NCBI RefSeq assembly: GCF_025376885.1 | Contig: NZ_JAHUBR010000001.1 | Coordinates: forward strand, 2,232,001-2,296,000 | DNA: 64,000 nt | DNA from: Pseudoruegeria sp. SHC-113 | GTDB lineage: Bacteria > Pseudomonadota > Alphaproteobacteria > Rhodobacterales > Rhodobacteraceae | Direction: 5' to 3' | Part shown: positions 36,541-45,091 of the stretch, one piece after another | Position numbering within the stretch: the first letter of the stretch is position 1 | Layout of the letters: the number at the start of each line of letters is the position of its first letter | Made by a program: the position numbers and the translations under genes | Notes under the pieces: model-generated | Database searches by the model: none | What the model was told of the DNA's origin: nothing | Seen by the model: the letters and a program-made list of their open reading frames with translations, nothing else

Positions 36541-37914
36541 TCAATCGAGTGTATTCTTGTAGATCACGCCGTCTTTCATGATGATTTTCAGATTGGCGTC
36601 CGGCTCGGCCAACAGAAGGATGTCCTCCAGCGGGTTGCCATCGACGAGTAGAAGATCTGCATAGGCACCTTCCTCGACCACGCCGAGGGGGCCGTCTTGA
36701 TACGGGTTGTTCAAGCCGGTCAGTTGGTTCATGCGGGCGCCGTTCGACGTAGCGATGCGCAGAATGTCATATGCGCTGAAACCCGCTTCGTGCAGATACC
36801 CGATTTCGTCGTTCATCTTCTTGTCTTGCTCAAGCGTCTGATCCCAGTTGTTCACAAGGTCTGTGCCCAGTGTGTAGAGATCGATCATGCCCGGCGTCGT
36901 CTGGATTACTTCGATCATATTGGCTGCAGCATCGCGCACGCTTTTCCATTTTACAAAGGACGCTGGCGTGTAAAAGGCTTCCGCTTGTTCGGTGGTCACC
37001 GAGTAGACCGGGGCCACCGCCGTCGCGAACATGATCTGCTTTTCGACCATAATCTCGGCAGCCTCCTTGGTCAGGAACGGGATGTGTTCAATCGTCTTGG
37101 CGCCATTGTCGATGCAGTTGCGGATCGCCTCTTCGGTGAACACATGGCAGGTGACATAGGTGCCCCATTGCGCGGCCGTCTTGACCGCCATCTGGATCTC
37201 GTCAGCCTGATACTGAAGTGAGTGCAGCGGATCGAACTCTGACGTAACCCCGCCGCTGACCATGATCTTGATCTGGGTTGCCCCGCGACGCAGGTTTTCA
37301 CGCACCGCCATTCGGATTTGCTCAGGTCCGTCGGCAATAAAGCTCATGTCCGTCTCGACCCAATGCGAAGGACCCTGTCCGGAGAGTGTCGGATGCCGGT
37401 CGTTCAGTTTGCGGAAATCGGCATGACCGGATGTCTGAGTGATAAACGCTTCCGAGGAATAGATACGCGGGCCGGGAAACATTCCGGTGTCAATGATGCG
37501 GGCGATGGATTTGGCCGGACCACCAAGGTCGCGCACGGTTGTGAATCCGTTCATCAGGATGCGTTCGGACCGGATCGTGGCGACGCCGCCAAGGTGAAAG
37601 GGAGTGATGTTCTGGCGTAACCCGTCGCTGAGCGGATTGAATACCGTAAGATGCACGTGCTGGTCATGCATCCCCGGCATCAGCGTGCGCCCGCCGCCGT
37701 CGATGATCTGGGCGTTGGCGACGGCCAGAGGTTCGGTCGAGACATCGGCGATCAAGTTGTCGACCACCAGCACATTGGCATTCTCGATCCGCTCTTCGTT
37801 CACCCCGTCAAAGACATGCACATTGGTGAAGAGGATCGGAAAGCTCTCCTCTTGAGCAAATGAATATGTTGCGACCGCTGAAAGAACAGTGGCGACTATA
37901 AATCTATTGAACAT
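36541..37914 (-). CDS. Secreted metal-dependent amidohydrolase, paralogue
   Basis: 457 residues, signal peptide ending SFAQE. HVH in HDQHVHLTV, Lys in QIKIMVSGGVTSEFD, His in VTCHVFT and IEHIPF, and GTD in LGTDLVNN. The C-terminus IIMKDGVIYKNTLD is shared with the other amidohydrolases in this window. Divergent from AraC gene at 37994. Substrate unknown; the extracellular amidase/imidazolonepropionase-like group is the nearest. Confidence 0.86.
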   Translation of the reverse strand: MFNRFIVATVLSAVATYSFAQEESFPILFTNVHVFDGVNEERIENANVLVVDNLIADVSTEPLAVANAQIIDGGGRTLMPGMHDQHVHLTVFNPLSDGLRQNITPFHLGGVATIRSERILMNGFTTVRDLGGPAKSIARIIDTGMFPGPRIYSSEAFITQTSGHADFRKLNDRHPTLSGQGPSHWVETDMSFIADGPEQIRMAVRENLRRGATQIKIMVSGGVTSEFDPLHSLQYQADEIQMAVKTAAQWGTYVTCHVFTEEAIRNCIDNGAKTIEHIPFLTKEAAEIMVEKQIMFATAVAPVYSVTTEQAEAFYTPASFVKWKSVRDAAANMIEVIQTTPGMIDLYTLGTDLVNNWDQTLEQDKKMNDEIGYLHEAGFSAYDILRIATSNGARMNQLTGLNNPYQDGPLGVVEEGAYADLLLVDGNPLEDILLLAEPDANLKIIMKDGVIYKNTLD

Positions 37915-37993
37915 TTTTGAGTTTCCTTCTTGGCAATGCACTGCTCTGCACGATTGTATCTTTGCGTGTGGCGCTCAGACTGTCATTAGCAAT

Positions 37994-39058
37994 ATGGTTG
38001 AATTGTCCAAAAAAATGCTCGAAAATGCGAATAGAAAATTAGATCGCGATAGTTCAGGTCGGCAAATGAAACTCCCAACTGTTGAATGCTCGATGGCGCA
38101 ACCTTTTGTGTCCCTTGCCCTCAGCCATGGCCTTGAAGTTGAAAAATTTCTTGAGCCATCCGGCCTCTGTCTGAAGGACGTGCAGCGCGGCGAAGCGTTC
38201 ATGGCAGGGCAGCATTGGTACGATCTGATCGACAATCTCGCGAAGGCATTGAGTAACCCGCATTTAGGGTTTGACGTCGGTGCTAATGCGGCTCTCAATA
38301 CATTGCCCAACCTGTCGATCCTTGAAACTCAAAGCGCGACGCTCGGTGATCTTTTAATATCGCTTGTTGTGGACGTCGGCAGGATTTCGTCCATGGCGAA
38401 CTACAATCTCGAGACCAACGGTCATGTCGCTAGGTTGGTTGCAAAACGCACATTCAAGCCATCTTCTCCACCTGGCCAAGTCGACGGCTATTATCTGGGA
38501 TTTATGGTTCGACTAGTTCGATCCGTCTGCGATCCCGACTGGGACTCCAAGAAACTACAATTCTGGGTTTGCAAACCTGATTGTATCCCTGATTGGCAGA
38601 GAAAGGAAATTTCGGTACGCAGGACCAACCGCATGGGGGCGCACATCGAGTTTCCAGCAAACTGGTTGTTGCTTCGGTCCGGAGGTGGGCAAAGCCAGAA
38701 TCTCCCGGAGAACTTCACAGGCGCCGACGACTTTCTTCAGCAAACCCGCGATTTGCTTGAACTGCATCTCGACAAGCAACCTGCCACCCTGAACTGGTTT
38801 GCAGAGTTGTATTCGCAAAGCCCCGACCGTTTGAAACGCACCTTCCGAGCCAATGGTACAAGCTTCAAAGCAGAACTGGAAAAATGTCGGGCGAAGCGAG
38901 CGAAGACTTTGCTTGTAAACAGCCAACTTTCGATAAAAGAAATTGGTGAAAGTGTTGGGCTTCTGGACCAACCCAGTTTTCACAGGAGTTTCAAGCGATG
39001 GACCGGGATGACTCCGAATGAATTCAAAAAACGCAATCAGATATGCAACTCCGACTGA
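37994..39058 (+). CDS. AraC-family regulator, ligand-domain type
   Basis: 354 residues. N-terminal arabinose-binding-like domain (residues about 30-215, YDLIDNLAKALSNPHLGFDV), C-terminal HTH pair (NWFAELYSQSPDRLKRTFR; IKEIGESVGLLDQPSFHRSF). Divergent from the secreted amidohydrolase, so a likely activator of it. The frame is open from a GTG inside the divergent gene; 37994 ATG or a later ATG at about 38067 is more plausible. Confidence 0.85.
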   Translation: MVELSKKMLENANRKLDRDSSGRQMKLPTVECSMAQPFVSLALSHGLEVEKFLEPSGLCLKDVQRGEAFMAGQHWYDLIDNLAKALSNPHLGFDVGANAALNTLPNLSILETQSATLGDLLISLVVDVGRISSMANYNLETNGHVARLVAKRTFKPSSPPGQVDGYYLGFMVRLVRSVCDPDWDSKKLQFWVCKPDCIPDWQRKEISVRRTNRMGAHIEFPANWLLLRSGGGQSQNLPENFTGADDFLQQTRDLLELHLDKQPATLNWFAELYSQSPDRLKRTFRANGTSFKAELEKCRAKRAKTLLVNSQLSIKEIGESVGLLDQPSFHRSFKRWTGMTPNEFKKRNQICNSD

Positions 39059-39925
39059 TCGTTAAGCTAAAGATTACCGCTCCAAGATTCAGAAGCGACG
39101 ACGCAAGTCCCAACTTACTGCAGGCGTTGGCTCGCTTCGGATATCCGGCGTTTTTCCGTGGGACTTCAACGCCGCGAAAAGCGTAAAGACTAGGCCATAC
39201 CGACTCAACAGGCTTCTCACGGGCGTTTCGGATATGGGCTGATAAGGCCCCCGCAGCTTTCAAACGATCCAACAAATACGCTTACCCCGCGAACGAAGCC
39301 CACTTCTGGAAAGCGGTCATTGACCAAATGGTGGCTTTGTCCCGCAAACTGTGAGTTCGCTTGCGCTGAGATTCGGCGGTCGCAGCGAATGGCAGGTTCG
39401 ACGGGCCGCGCTGCAGCATCGAGATCCGACATCGAAGGTCCGGAAAGGGCCGATTGCGGTCGCAAGCCACTATGGGCGGAAAGAAGTCATTCGCTGCATA
39501 TGCAAACTCCAGCACGCCAAATACCTTAAAATTTGTTCAACTCACTGACTATTGATCATTGAGCCGACAATTCGCTCCCTTGAACGGGGAAAATGAAAGT
39601 TTGACCTCAACTTGCCTTGCGACACAGGCCTTGCGGGCTGTTTCAGCCTAAAATTTGTGCGACCTCACATCTTCCTGTCCTGCCGCGTAGGTGCGGTGCG
39701 GCAACGTTCCGGCGTCCAGACGCATGGGGTTCGGCACGCTTGAAAAACCGCCGGAGGAAGATTTTGCTCCAAACCGTATGGCATCAGTTCAGTTCGGCGC
39801 ATGCGCTAAAGTCGTTTCCTCAGTCACCGGTGCCCGCAACGGTAGCAGCGGGTCGGTGGGAAGGCTGATCATAGCGTTGAGGAAACTGAGGCAGCACGAT
39901 TACGCGCTGCCTCGTTGGTAATGCA
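39059..39925. other. Non-coding relict stretch with degenerate repeat
   Basis: 867 bases, no convincing gene. Holds one copy of a repeated segment (39382-39419) also seen near 43942. The character is decayed DNA between the AraC gene and the MBL gene. Confidence 0.55.
39382..39419. repeat. Degenerate 38-base repeat, copy 1
   Basis: GCAGCGAA...GACGGGCCGC...GCAGC; matches 43942-43979 at 30 of 38 positions by eye. Both copies lie in relict intergenic DNA of the island, in the same orientation. Confidence 0.5.
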
Positions 39926-41365
39926 CTAGAACTTACCCATTTCTCTAAGGATCTCGCGGTTCTTTTCGCGATGACGCCATGCTGCACCCATGCTGTTTTT
40001 AAGGTTTTCCGGCAGCATTTCCATCGGAACCACAAGGTCACCTTCAACGGGCCAATCCATCAACAGCTCCGGCTTGTAGCCTTCGGGATAATACAAATCT
40101 GGATCAAGCTCGCTTTGACGAATAAAGGGTTCCTGAATGTCTTCGCGGGCGTGTGGCGGAGCTGGAACGACCAATTGCTCATTGGTGAAATCAAACTGCG
40201 GTGCGCGCACATTTGGGAATTCAGGCAAGATGCCTTCGCGTACCCAGATCTGATCCTTAGTAACGTTGACCACAATGCCGTCAGGTGCTCCAAAGTGGAA
40301 CGGACCTTTCCAGTGCTCACGGATCTCTGCCACTGACTCTTCTAGCAAGTATTTATCGTAGCTCATATGCGTGGTCATGAAGAGGCGTGGTTGAATCAAG
40401 TCAGCTATATAGCCAGCTGCGTAAGTTGGCGTGTGATGCGTGTCGATGGTATACCGTGCAAGGAAGGGGGGGACGCCCTGAACCCCGGAGTTGATCTCGA
40501 CAACTTCCTGCTGTTGTTCGGTGATGTAGACATCGCATCCTTTGGCGTACTCGACATCCAGCAAGTTCGGACGGCCATCGCCAGTCCACACAAAGCATAG
40601 ATCATTCCAATCAAGGCGATATGCTGAGGCACCGTCTTTGGCGTGGCTGCGTTGCCAATGTCGCACGGTGACACCGTTTTCATCATAGATAATGCCGCCG
40701 TTATCACGGAAATCAAACTCATTGACTTCGATGTCCCAGCCTACACCGGCAGGGAATACGCTGAACGCATCACGGTGCCAGGCGGTCATCATCTTCATGC
40801 CTTCGACCATGGCCGCCGTGCCGTACTCCGGTGTGCGCCCAGAGGGACCATGAATGCGCAAGGGCTCATGCCAGCCACCGCTCCATGTGCGGAACATCCA
40901 CACATACGGAAGTGCACCAAAGTGATCGACATGCAAATGTGTGATGAAGATATTGGTCAGCTCGTTCAACGCGACGCGCGCAGCTTGGTAGTTGGCTACG
41001 GAGCCTTCACCGATGTCAAAGATGAAATTGTCGCCATTGCCGAGCTCGACGAACACGGACGTGTTGGCTTGACCGGGGCGGATGATCGGAGCGGTCCCCA
41101 TGAAGGTGATCCGCATTTCCTCCGGTTGCACTTCTTCAGTTCCCGGGAACCAATTGGCAGCACTGGTCAACCATGGTTGAGGCGATATTCCCTCAAACAT
41201 GAGCCCCTCTTTCCAACGCCCGTTTGGCACGCCCCCTGTTAGGGCATTCTGAATGTCTTCAGCGGAGGAAGGTTCACCTACTTCCGGTATCTGCTGCGCG
41301 CTCACCCAGCTTGCCAGTGAAAGTGAGGCGAGCGCCGCAACGCATATCGCTTTAAGCTTTTTCAA
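39926..41365 (-). CDS. Secreted MBL-fold hydrolase (ribonuclease Z-like)
   Basis: 479 residues with a signal peptide ending WVSA. Large secreted MBL protein with THLHVDHFGAL, VRHWQRSHAKDG, WTGDGRP and THMSYD motifs. Similar proteins are annotated as ribonuclease Z-like or as GntH of guanitoxin clusters; I treat those names as labels only, as other gnt genes are absent. A periplasmic location argues against a tRNA role. Ends 60 bases after the DUF3299 gene on the same strand. Confidence 0.8.
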   Translation of the reverse strand: MKKLKAICVAALASLSLASWVSAQQIPEVGEPSSAEDIQNALTGGVPNGRWKEGLMFEGISPQPWLTSAANWFPGTEEVQPEEMRITFMGTAPIIRPGQANTSVFVELGNGDNFIFDIGEGSVANYQAARVALNELTNIFITHLHVDHFGALPYVWMFRTWSGGWHEPLRIHGPSGRTPEYGTAAMVEGMKMMTAWHRDAFSVFPAGVGWDIEVNEFDFRDNGGIIYDENGVTVRHWQRSHAKDGASAYRLDWNDLCFVWTGDGRPNLLDVEYAKGCDVYITEQQQEVVEINSGVQGVPPFLARYTIDTHHTPTYAAGYIADLIQPRLFMTTHMSYDKYLLEESVAEIREHWKGPFHFGAPDGIVVNVTKDQIWVREGILPEFPNVRAPQFDFTNEQLVVPAPPHAREDIQEPFIRQSELDPDLYYPEGYKPELLMDWPVEGDLVVPMEMLPENLKNSMGAAWRHREKNREILREMGKF

Positions 41366-41425
41366 TTTTCCCTCCTTAGGAAGTTCGTGGAAAGGCGGAT
41401 CGGTTTAGTCAGAAAGATCGGTAAA

Positions 41426-42115
41426 TCACCGATATTGCTCAATTCTTTGCGGGGTCATAACATAGGTGCTTTCGACGTTTCGCTGGCCGTCGGAGTAGGT
41501 TACTAACTCCGTCTGTCGTTCGGCCTTTAGCTCTCCCATTATCCAAACGGGGTCATACATCCCGCGTATCGGGTAGCCATCGGGGTAGTGGACGTGGATC
41601 AACTGATTTGCCGCGGGAGGCGGCGTATGCACGCAGGCTCCCACTGTGGGAACGAGTAAGAACTCGATCGCAAGCCTTCCATCCATTTCCAATGGCAAGA
41701 TGTAACCGGGGACCCGGACAGGTTGCGCTAGGACTTCTGGGTTAGGGGCACTGAACCGACGTTCGTGCGCTTTCATAAGTCTTTCACGCTCCGCGAACAG
41801 CCAGTCTGGATCTAAGCCACCTGATACGAGCTTGGCTCTGATTTTAGAGGCTTGTGAGCGGGCGAAATCGTTGGCGCTCTCCGCATCCGTCACTTCAATG
41901 CGATAAAGCGTGACAAGATCGTTCTTTTGCCGGTAATCCAGATCTTCAAACGGGTTGGAACCCATTTCTACTTCCGGTACCAGATCCGCCCAACCAAGAT
42001 TTCGCGGGTCGCTTGCATTGGCTTTCGTCAGGCACAATGGCGCAGAGATACTGATTGCAAGTGCAAACACAAAGAAGCTGGATACCTTAAGACGCTTCCA
42101 CGTCGTCATTGTCAC
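41426..42115 (-). CDS. DUF3299 secreted protein (module A)
   Basis: 229 residues. Signal peptide to about residue 33 (TKANA). The C-terminal half has VPGYILPLEMDGRLAIEFLL and VPTVGACVHTPPPAANQLI, the DUF3299 signature with a Cys-His pair that may bind metal. Paralogous to the protein at 50901-51587. Between the small-protein gene and the MBL gene, likely one operon. Confidence 0.83.
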   Translation of the reverse strand: MTMTTWKRLKVSSFFVFALAISISAPLCLTKANASDPRNLGWADLVPEVEMGSNPFEDLDYRQKNDLVTLYRIEVTDAESANDFARSQASKIRAKLVSGGLDPDWLFAERERLMKAHERRFSAPNPEVLAQPVRVPGYILPLEMDGRLAIEFLLVPTVGACVHTPPPAANQLIHVHYPDGYPIRGMYDPVWIMGELKAERQTELVTYSDGQRNVESTYVMTPQRIEQYR

Positions 42116-42129
42116 CTCCGCATCAAAAT

Positions 42130-42342
42130 TTAGGAAAGACGGCTTACCCGCACCAATTCAACTAACAGCTCCCGCCTTATGCGGTTCCACTCAGCGCGTT
42201 CGGGTTCGCTGCATCGACCAGCGTTTAGTTTGCTACAAACCGCTTGGTAGTCAGCAAATGCCTCACGCAGTACCGAGTTTTCCGATAGTGACCGGCGGAT
42301 TTGAGAGGCGAGATCTGGCAGATCTTCTTCAAGGGTCGGCAT
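42130..42342 (-). CDS. Small helical protein, module A
   Basis: 70 residues, wholly helical and charged (LASQIRRSLSENSVLREAFA and WNRIRRELLVELVRVS). Similar in length and pattern to the 77-residue protein at 48151-48384: both carry a R/Q-I-x-R...S-x-S/V-x-R motif, an Ala-Val-Cys or Val-Cys-Glu stretch, and end IR.LL.E. Start at the ATG at 42342. Divergent from the TPR regulator. Confidence 0.65.
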   Translation of the reverse strand: MPTLEEDLPDLASQIRRSLSENSVLREAFADYQAVCSKLNAGRCSEPERAEWNRIRRELLVELVRVSRLS

Positions 42343-42404
42343 TGACTCTGCACCTTGGGAACATAGGGTCGAAGGCACATCTAAACTGAATGTTTCCAAC
42401 CGAA

Positions 42405-42423
42405 ACGGTAAGTGAGTTACCGT
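42405..42423. promoter_or_regulatory. Inverted repeat operator in module A divergent promoter
   Basis: ACGGTAA-GTGAG-TTACCGT, a perfect 7-bp dyad with a five-base spacer. Sits 21 bases before the TPR regulator start and 63 before the small-protein start. Candidate site for autoregulation. Confidence 0.5.
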
Positions 42424-42443
42424 GAGGTGGGGGTGAGCCAAGC

Positions 42444-43784
42444 ATGAGTTCTGGAAAAAAAAAGACAGCAAATCAGAGGCTTAGCTCAGAAGAGCGTGCA
42501 GCAGTTGAAGCTGAGCTTGAAAGAGTTCTACACAGTGCCCCGTTTGCAGGCTCACCACGCCTCCAAGCTTTCCTTAGCTACGTTGTGAACGAAGGTACTG
42601 AAGGCCGTGGTCGTGAGATTCGCGCTAAATCTGTGGCAGTCGATGTGTATGATCGAAAGCTTGAAGGCGAAGCTGGATTGAATCTTGTCCGGGTGGAAGC
42701 GCGCCGCCTCCGCCGACTGTTGGCCGAATACTACGAATCTGAAGGCAAGGAATCGTCTGTCAGAATCTCAATGGCGTCCGGAGGATATCGCCCTCAGTTT
42801 GACTTTCACGAGCTCCCCGAACCGATTGATGACGAGCCTATGCCAAGTGCTGAACAGGCCCGTCGTTTCATACACCCTGGTTGGATTCTGGCGGTTGTAG
42901 GCTTGTTTGCAGCTGTTGCTGTTGGTTCTTTGGTCTTATCGACTTTACGCACCGCCCCCCTTCAAGTTGTGCCGAAAGATCCGGAACGGGTCGCATTGAG
43001 AGAAAGATCTGTTCCCACATTGCAGGCCAAGAATATGGCAGACCAAGCGCGTGGGATGCTGTTCCCGGTGTTTGATAGAAAGCGCCAGGAAATAGCACTC
43101 GGAATGTTTCAGCACGCGATCGAACTGGATCCAGCTCTGCCCGATGGGCATGCAGGCTACGCTCAAACCATTGCAATTATTGGAATTTTCACGCCGGATG
43201 CCGATTTGAGAGAGGAGCGGATTTCAGCATCCCTTTCAGCAGCAGAACGGGCGCTAAATATCGCTCCAGCAGATGCTTGGGCAAATGGCGCAATGGCTTT
43301 AGCTCTTGCCTCATCCCGAGAGTATCCGTCTGCAATCAAACACGCACGTATTGCGCTAGATTTGGCCGAGGACGATGGCCATGTTTTGGATTTGGTTGGC
43401 ATGACTGCAATCCTGGCAAACGAGCCAGCCTTGGCAGCCAGTGCAAGCGATCCAACACGAGAAAGACGGGGCTCCGGTAGGTTTGGCGCACGCAACATTT
43501 GGGCCGTCTCTCAGCTTATGTTGGGGAACTATGCAGAGACAGTGAAAGCTTTCGATGGCGCGGCAGCCGTAGGTGCGCCAGTAAGCCCTCCGTCACTTCT
43601 GTTTCAGGCAGTCGCTTACGAACGGATGTTACAAGCCGAAAAGGCGAATGAATTGCTTGGCGAATTGTTTGCGACCTGGCCGGATTTCCCTGCTGAATTC
43701 ACTGTTGAAGCGATGTTTGCCGACGGTTCAAATGTGGAGCAGATAGTATTGAAATTTCTTGCGAAGAACGCCCCAATTCGATAG
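42444..43784 (+). CDS. Membrane-anchored TPR regulator, module A
   Basis: 446 residues. N-terminal domain (about 15-120) shared with the protein at 46240-47982: an R-rich helix with VRVEARRLRRLLAEYY and a hairpin VRISMASGGYRPQF, which looks like a nucleic-acid binding or winged fold. One transmembrane helix at about 147-170, then helical TPR-like repeats outside. This resembles ToxR/CadC-type organisation. No TolB-like middle domain, unlike the paralogue. Function inferred only from layout. Confidence 0.75.
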   Translation: MSSGKKKTANQRLSSEERAAVEAELERVLHSAPFAGSPRLQAFLSYVVNEGTEGRGREIRAKSVAVDVYDRKLEGEAGLNLVRVEARRLRRLLAEYYESEGKESSVRISMASGGYRPQFDFHELPEPIDDEPMPSAEQARRFIHPGWILAVVGLFAAVAVGSLVLSTLRTAPLQVVPKDPERVALRERSVPTLQAKNMADQARGMLFPVFDRKRQEIALGMFQHAIELDPALPDGHAGYAQTIAIIGIFTPDADLREERISASLSAAERALNIAPADAWANGAMALALASSREYPSAIKHARIALDLAEDDGHVLDLVGMTAILANEPALAASASDPTRERRGSGRFGARNIWAVSQLMLGNYAETVKAFDGAAAVGAPVSPPSLLFQAVAYERMLQAEKANELLGELFATWPDFPAEFTVEAMFADGSNVEQIVLKFLAKNAPIR

Positions 43785-44245
43785 CGGCGCTGAACAGGAA
43801 GACCAGCGAACACTGATTGCAACTCAGGCTGTGTCACCAAGATATCAATGAGTAGAAAACGTTAACCTTGCGGCTTGAAAAAGTTGGCATTGGATTGGGA
43901 GATTCCGTTGATTGTTACGCGATCCCCCGGATTTAGCGATAGCAGCGAACGACCGCTTTGACGGGCCGCACCGCAGCGTAGTTAAGTCGAGTTGAAAAGC
44001 AGCTTTGGGCCGTTGTTAGCGGTGGCTCTGGTTCGATAAAAAATTCGGGTTCAGACGACGGCGGCCAATTACGGCAACTGGCGTTTTTCGAGTGTCTGTT
44101 TCCCCATCTCCTCTCACACCTTCAAAGCCGCCGCGCCAAGACCTGTCCGCTCCGAAGACGGCAAGGCGTGTTTTTGAGAACACGCAAGGAGCCAGCGGCG
44201 GTGGCTTGTTCGTGTACGCGTGACATTGGCCACTCTCCGTGGTGT
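43785..44245. other. Gene-free relict stretch at island right edge
   Basis: 461 bases, no gene. Holds the second copy of the 38-base repeat (43942-43979). Ends where the AspT-like fragment and GC-rich DNA begin. Confidence 0.5.
43942..43979. repeat. Degenerate 38-base repeat, copy 2
   Basis: See 39382-39419; same orientation, 30 of 38 matches by eye. Confidence 0.5.
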
Positions 44246-44680
44246 TTGGGGGCGATGTTTGGCGGCGCGTTCCTTGGCTGGCTGCGCACCCGCAGCCCCG
44301 GCGTGGGCTCGGTGTCGACGCCTGCCGCCAATGCGCTCTCCGATCTTGGCCTGTCGCTCTTCATCGCCGCCGTGGCCATCGGTGCAGGCGGTTCACTGAT
44401 CGCGACGCTGCAGGCCTTCGGGATCAACCTGATCCTCGCCGGAGCCTTCGTAACGACGGTCTTCACGCTCGCCTGCTTCCTGTTCGGCCATTTCGTCATG
44501 CGGCTGAACGTGGCCGAAAACGCCGGGGCCACCACGGGCGTGATGACAGGCGTGGCCATTGCCGAAGTCTGCAAGGACGCCAAAAGCTCCGCGCCCGCCG
44601 TGGCCTTCGGGCTTCCCGGTGCCGTCTCCAGCCTGACCTTCATCGTCGTCGGGCTGATCATTCTTGCGATCGTGCCCTAG
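44246..44680 (+). pseudogene. C-terminal fragment of AspT/YidE-family transporter
   Basis: About 145 residues homologous to the end of aspartate:alanine exchanger family transporters, which are about 550 residues. LSDLGLSLFIAAVAIGAGGS, AENAGATTGVMTGVAIAEVC and LPGAVSSLTFIVVGLIILAI are hydrophobic, intact and GC-rich. The 5' two-thirds is missing; the frame upstream (44168-44245) is unrelated. The fragment ends with a normal stop, so a rearrangement at about 44240 cut the gene. Confidence 0.78.
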
Positions 44681-45091
44681 GCCAATCCGGGAAAATCCGT
44701 GCGACACCCGCCCTTTTCGGGCGCTCAACGTGCTCCCACCATTTCCCGAAACTTTCCTGGGGACATCCAAGATCAGTGGCGTAAACACTGGCGGGCTAGA
44801 CACGCCGAAGCCAAACCGTCCACAGGAACCTGAAAAAAGCAAATCCTGCGCCGTTCACTCGGGCGGGATCTTGTTGCTGAAAAGGCTTTTTCCCCTCACC
44901 ATTGCAGATAGCTTGCAAAGCATTCCGCGTCCACCGGCCGACAAATCTTGTCCTTGCTTTCTTGGCTGAGTGCATCGGCAGTCGCGCCAGACTTGCACAG
45001 ACGCGGTACTTCGGCATCAATCCCTCTGTGTTTATGGACAAAACGCGCCAAACTGTCTTTTCTTGCACCACAATTTGCTTCGGTGTGCTCA
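44681..45091. other. Intergenic stretch without clear gene
   Basis: 411 bases. CGCCCTTTTCGGGCG (44710-44724) may be a weak terminator for the fragment. A 72-codon minus frame (44896-45114) overlaps the start of the hydrolase and is not convincing. Confidence 0.45.

Noticed and set aside
39059-39925. Possible transposase or IS remnant
   Set aside because: No transposase-like frame or clear terminal inverted repeats; called relict DNA with a degenerate repeat only.
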